Below, in pieces: positions 62,357 through 64,000 of a DNA stretch of 64,000 nt. Below the pieces are notes generated by a model. The model was given only the letters and a program-made list of their open reading frames with translations, searched no databases and was not told where the DNA came from. The stretch covers positions 744,001-808,000 of the forward strand of contig NZ_JADOTX010000001.1 of the NCBI RefSeq assembly GCF_015751765.1, given 5' to 3'. The DNA comes from Micromonospora ureilytica. Its GTDB lineage: Bacteria > Actinomycetota > Actinomycetes > Mycobacteriales > Micromonosporaceae. Both the position numbers and the translations under genes were made by a program. Position 1 is the stretch's first letter. Every line of letters begins with the position of its first letter.

Positions 62357-63267
62357 GCGCGCTGGATGCCGCCGCGCTGCATCCGGCGCTCGAGGAGACG
62401 GACGGCGACCGGCACTACTTCGCGGCGGCCGCCCGGCTGCGCCGTACGGCGACGGAGACCCTTGTCCGGGATCTCGGCGCCGACCGGTTCATCGGGTACC
62501 TCACCCACAACACAACCGCAGGCCTGCTCGCCGTGTGGTGGGCCGCCACCCGGGCGGGACATCGGATCGGCAGCCGCGGCCTCGGGTCGCAGCACTACGC
62601 GCCGTACGCCGCCATCCTGCCCGCCGACGACTCGGAGGCGACGTGGGAGTTCCGCACCCATGTGTCACCAGTGACGGGCGCTGTCGACCCGTTGGGTGGC
62701 GGCGCCAGCCGGACCGTCCTCGTCGATGCCGCCCAGTCACTCGGCACTTGCCTGACTGCATCCCTGCTGGGCGCGGCAGATGTCGTCGTGGCGCCGACGC
62801 ACAAGCACCTCGGCCTGTGCGTCGGCGCCGGCATCGTGCTCGTGCGGCGGGAGGTTCCCCAGCTGGAACCGGTCCATGCCGCCCTCGCCGTCGCAGAGAG
62901 CGGCGCCCAGTCGCTCGACCAACTGCGCCGGCTGACAGCCGCGCTCGCCGCCGCGGACGGGCGGGTGTTCAATCGCGTCCGCTTCGAGATGGACGACGGC
63001 CTGCGCTCCTGGTGCGCCGGGCACGGCCTGCGTCCGCTCGGCACGGCGGGGGGTGTCCCGTTCGTCTGCCTGACCACGATCGATGGCAGCCCGCTCACGG
63101 AACGCATGTCACTGCGCGGCTGGCGGCACATGACCGAGGCGAACGCAGCCCGGTTCTCCCATCACATCCCTGGACGGGCGGGCGACGCTCCGGTGGATCA
63201 CACCGCCGCGTTCCGTGGAGCAGTCGAGCGGGCTTTGCTCTTACAGAGCGGTGAGAGCCTACCATAA
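62353..63267 (+). CDS. Class-V aminotransferase/cysteine-desulfurase-fold PLP enzyme
   Basis: A 304-residue protein. The fold-type I, class-V hallmarks are VLVDAAQSLGT (Asp125, Gln128) and the Schiff-base Lys151 in APTHKHLGLCVGAG; the N-terminal cofactor loop reads YLTHNTTAGLLAV. It is about 80-100 residues shorter than IscS or other class-V enzymes. It could be an aminotransferase, a lyase or a desulfurase-like sulfur donor for the PP-loop protein; no clear desulfurase Cys loop is visible, although Cys occurs at 133 and 156. The ATGA overlap with the Nudix-HAD gene ties it to the operon. It ends just before the control region of the small peptide gene. Confidence 0.75.
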   Translation: MSALDAAALHPALEETDGDRHYFAAAARLRRTATETLVRDLGADRFIGYLTHNTTAGLLAVWWAATRAGHRIGSRGLGSQHYAPYAAILPADDSEATWEFRTHVSPVTGAVDPLGGGASRTVLVDAAQSLGTCLTASLLGAADVVVAPTHKHLGLCVGAGIVLVRREVPQLEPVHAALAVAESGAQSLDQLRRLTAALAAADGRVFNRVRFEMDDGLRSWCAGHGLRPLGTAGGVPFVCLTTIDGSPLTERMSLRGWRHMTEANAARFSHHIPGRAGDAPVDHTAAFRGAVERALLLQSGESLP

Positions 63268-63568
63268 ACAATTTAATACAGTCAATGCACGGTCTAGGTG
63301 TCCTGGTGTCCGTCGACTCGATCCCGGAAGTTATTTTTAAGCGCACTCATGCCGCATTTCTTAGCCCTTGATACAGGACTTGCTGCCGGTTTGCAACGAT
63401 GTGTTTCACTCATCACATGGCCAGATTCATGTCAATGCCAGTAATCTCCGAAAACGCGGATAAGTCCTGCTCAACGCCCTGTTGACACTTCCTGTGGTCG
63501 ACCCCATAATAGGTAACAGCCAATCCTCTCCAAAGTGGATTGCATGATTCGTGACAGGGGGTGAAACA
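63268..63568. other. Low-GC intergenic region before the peptide gene
   Basis: A 301-bp stretch, clearly poorer in GC than its neighbours, with no ORF of its own. It contains a near-consensus promoter at 63482-63510 and ends in the GGGGGTGA ribosome-binding site of the peptide gene. Confidence 0.6.
63482..63510 (+). promoter_or_regulatory. Near-consensus sigma-70-type promoter
   Basis: TTGACA at 63482-63487 (-35), exactly 17 nt spacer, and CATAAT at 63505-63510 (-10, five of six matches). Such a strong housekeeping-type promoter is rare in this genome's intergenic sequence. It starts about 55 nt before the 21-residue peptide gene, giving that gene its own high-level transcription. Confidence 0.8.
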
Positions 63569-63634
63569 ATGAAGGTTAAGGTTGCTGAGAAGCAGGAGAC
63601 CGTCCGCACCACCACGCCGTACGTCGCCAGCTAA
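63569..63634 (+). CDS. 21-residue peptide, candidate RiPP precursor
   Basis: A tiny ORF too short for standard gene calling, with a strong ribosome-binding site (GGGGGTGA, 5 nt before ATG). The product is a Lys/Glu/Val-rich first part (MKVKVAEKQETVR, 13 residues) and a Thr-rich tail (TTTPYVAS, 8 residues). The split into charged leader and small, Thr/Pro/Tyr core is typical of RiPP precursors; no Cys is present. It has its own promoter upstream and a strong hairpin downstream, giving more transcript than the adjoining enzyme genes. It does not match any precursor family I know. Alternatives: a signalling peptide or a translated attenuator. Confidence 0.65.
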   Translation: MKVKVAEKQETVRTTTPYVAS

Positions 63635-63643
63635 GGCGAATTG

Positions 63644-63675
63644 AATGGGGGGCCCGCGATGCGTGGCCCCCCATT
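63644..63675 (+). terminator. Strong hairpin after the peptide gene
   Basis: AATGGGGGGCC at 63644-63654 pairs perfectly with GGCCCCCCATT at 63665-63675, and the loop adds CGC-GAT-GCG. It lies 10 nt after the peptide stop and 41 nt before the next start. It likely stops most transcripts and sets a high peptide-to-enzyme ratio. Confidence 0.8.
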
Positions 63676-63715
63676 CTGCCCTGGGAGAAGGTTCCCGAAT
63701 ATCAGGAGATCCGAC

Positions 63716-64000
63716 ATGACCTTTACACATTCCCGCGTGCGCCGCAGTTTCTTCACTGCATTGAACGAGGCTCATGACCACCTGGATTCGGAGAATCCCG
63801 GTGGCACGATGTTCCTCGCGGTCACCGCTCCGGACGGCAGCGGTAAGCTCGAGACGGTGCGCGCCTGGCGCGACTCGGAGCCGGATCGCCGGCCCGGGCA
63901 CCTGGTCCTGACCGCAGACGGCAACCGGTTGACACACGGATATCTGTCCGGCCTGCAACCACTGGTCGATCACGCGATCGCCACCGCCGAGACGGACCAC
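63716..64000 (+). CDS. 5' end of an unknown gene, cut by window edge
   Basis: 95 codons are visible from the ATG at 63716, with CAGGAGATCC before it and no stop before 64000. The product begins MTFTHSRVRRSFFTALNEAHDHLD. FLAVTAPDGSGKLETVRAW resembles a degenerate P-loop (AxxxxGK followed by Leu rather than Ser/Thr), and LVLTADGNRLTHGYLSGLQPLVDHAI follows. This looks like the N-terminus of a large AAA/NTPase- or TPR-type protein, but I cannot name it. It follows the peptide gene and hairpin and may belong to the same pathway. Confidence 0.6.
   Translation, partial: MTFTHSRVRRSFFTALNEAHDHLDSENPGGTMFLAVTAPDGSGKLETVRAWRDSEPDRRPGHLVLTADGNRLTHGYLSGLQPLVDHAIATAETDH

Noticed and set aside
63569..63634. 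Microcin-C-type precursor
   Set aside because: Those precursors end in Asn, which the MccB adenylating enzyme modifies. This peptide ends in Ser and no MccB/ThiF-like gene is in view, so only the general idea of a peptide-nucleotide product is kept as a hypothesis.

Overview
The window is very GC-rich, uses GTG starts often, and packs genes tightly with many 4-nt ATGA/GTGA overlaps. The gene families point to a filamentous actinomycete, most likely a Micromonosporaceae member (Micromonospora or a close relative). They include an LpqY-SugABC trehalose importer, a conservon-type sensor kinase with its roadblock partner, DUF397/DUF5753 proteins, an F420-type LLM oxidoreductase, a GH48 cellulase behind CebR-type operators, and ClpC. 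The genus is inferred from family content; no search was run.

Positions 1-24,651 are mostly housekeeping and metabolic genes: an L,D-transpeptidase, small hypotheticals, a VOC protein, a DUF397/DUF5753 pair whose regulator has lost its HTH domain, a PIN-like toxin-antitoxin pair, lpqY-sugA-sugB-sugC, malQ, an AlkZ-like glycosylase, an SDR/MerR divergon with a palindromic operator, a HipA-like kinase with DUF3037, wrbA, a fused TrpE-TrpG enzyme behind a Trp-codon leader peptide, an FGGY kinase, and a two-gene conservon. The region ends with a beta-glucosidase and, divergently, a secreted GH48 cellulase (25,496-28,402). Three CebR-like boxes lie between these two genes.

Positions 28,741-46,447 hold envelope and miscellaneous genes. 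The main unit is a minus-strand operon for a large FN3 membrane protein, a MoxR ATPase, a DUF58 protein and a TgpA-like transglutaminase whose catalytic Cys and His are replaced. Upstream lies a long proline-rich TPR/FN3 membrane protein.

Positions 46,680-57,916 are a mobile-DNA zone that starts at a tRNA-Leu(GAG). It contains an in-frame chimera of an IS630-type transposase N-terminus with a truncated Fic domain, a 2.2-kb IS630-type element with 27-bp inverted repeats that carries a frameshifted phosphotransferase, the clpC gene, a MFS/TetR pair, and an IS701-type element that splits a receiver-like gene. Both mobile elements sit at CTAG sites. Rejoining the sequence at CTAG restores the receiver reading frame exactly.

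Positions 59,005-64,000 are the most novel part. A translationally coupled operon encodes a MFS exporter, a PP-loop ATPase, a Nudix-HAD fusion and a small class-V PLP enzyme. After it comes a near-consensus promoter, a 21-residue peptide gene, a strong hairpin, and the start of another gene cut by the window edge. The arrangement resembles a small RiPP-like (ribosomal peptide) or peptide-nucleotide pathway, but I do not recognise it as a described class.
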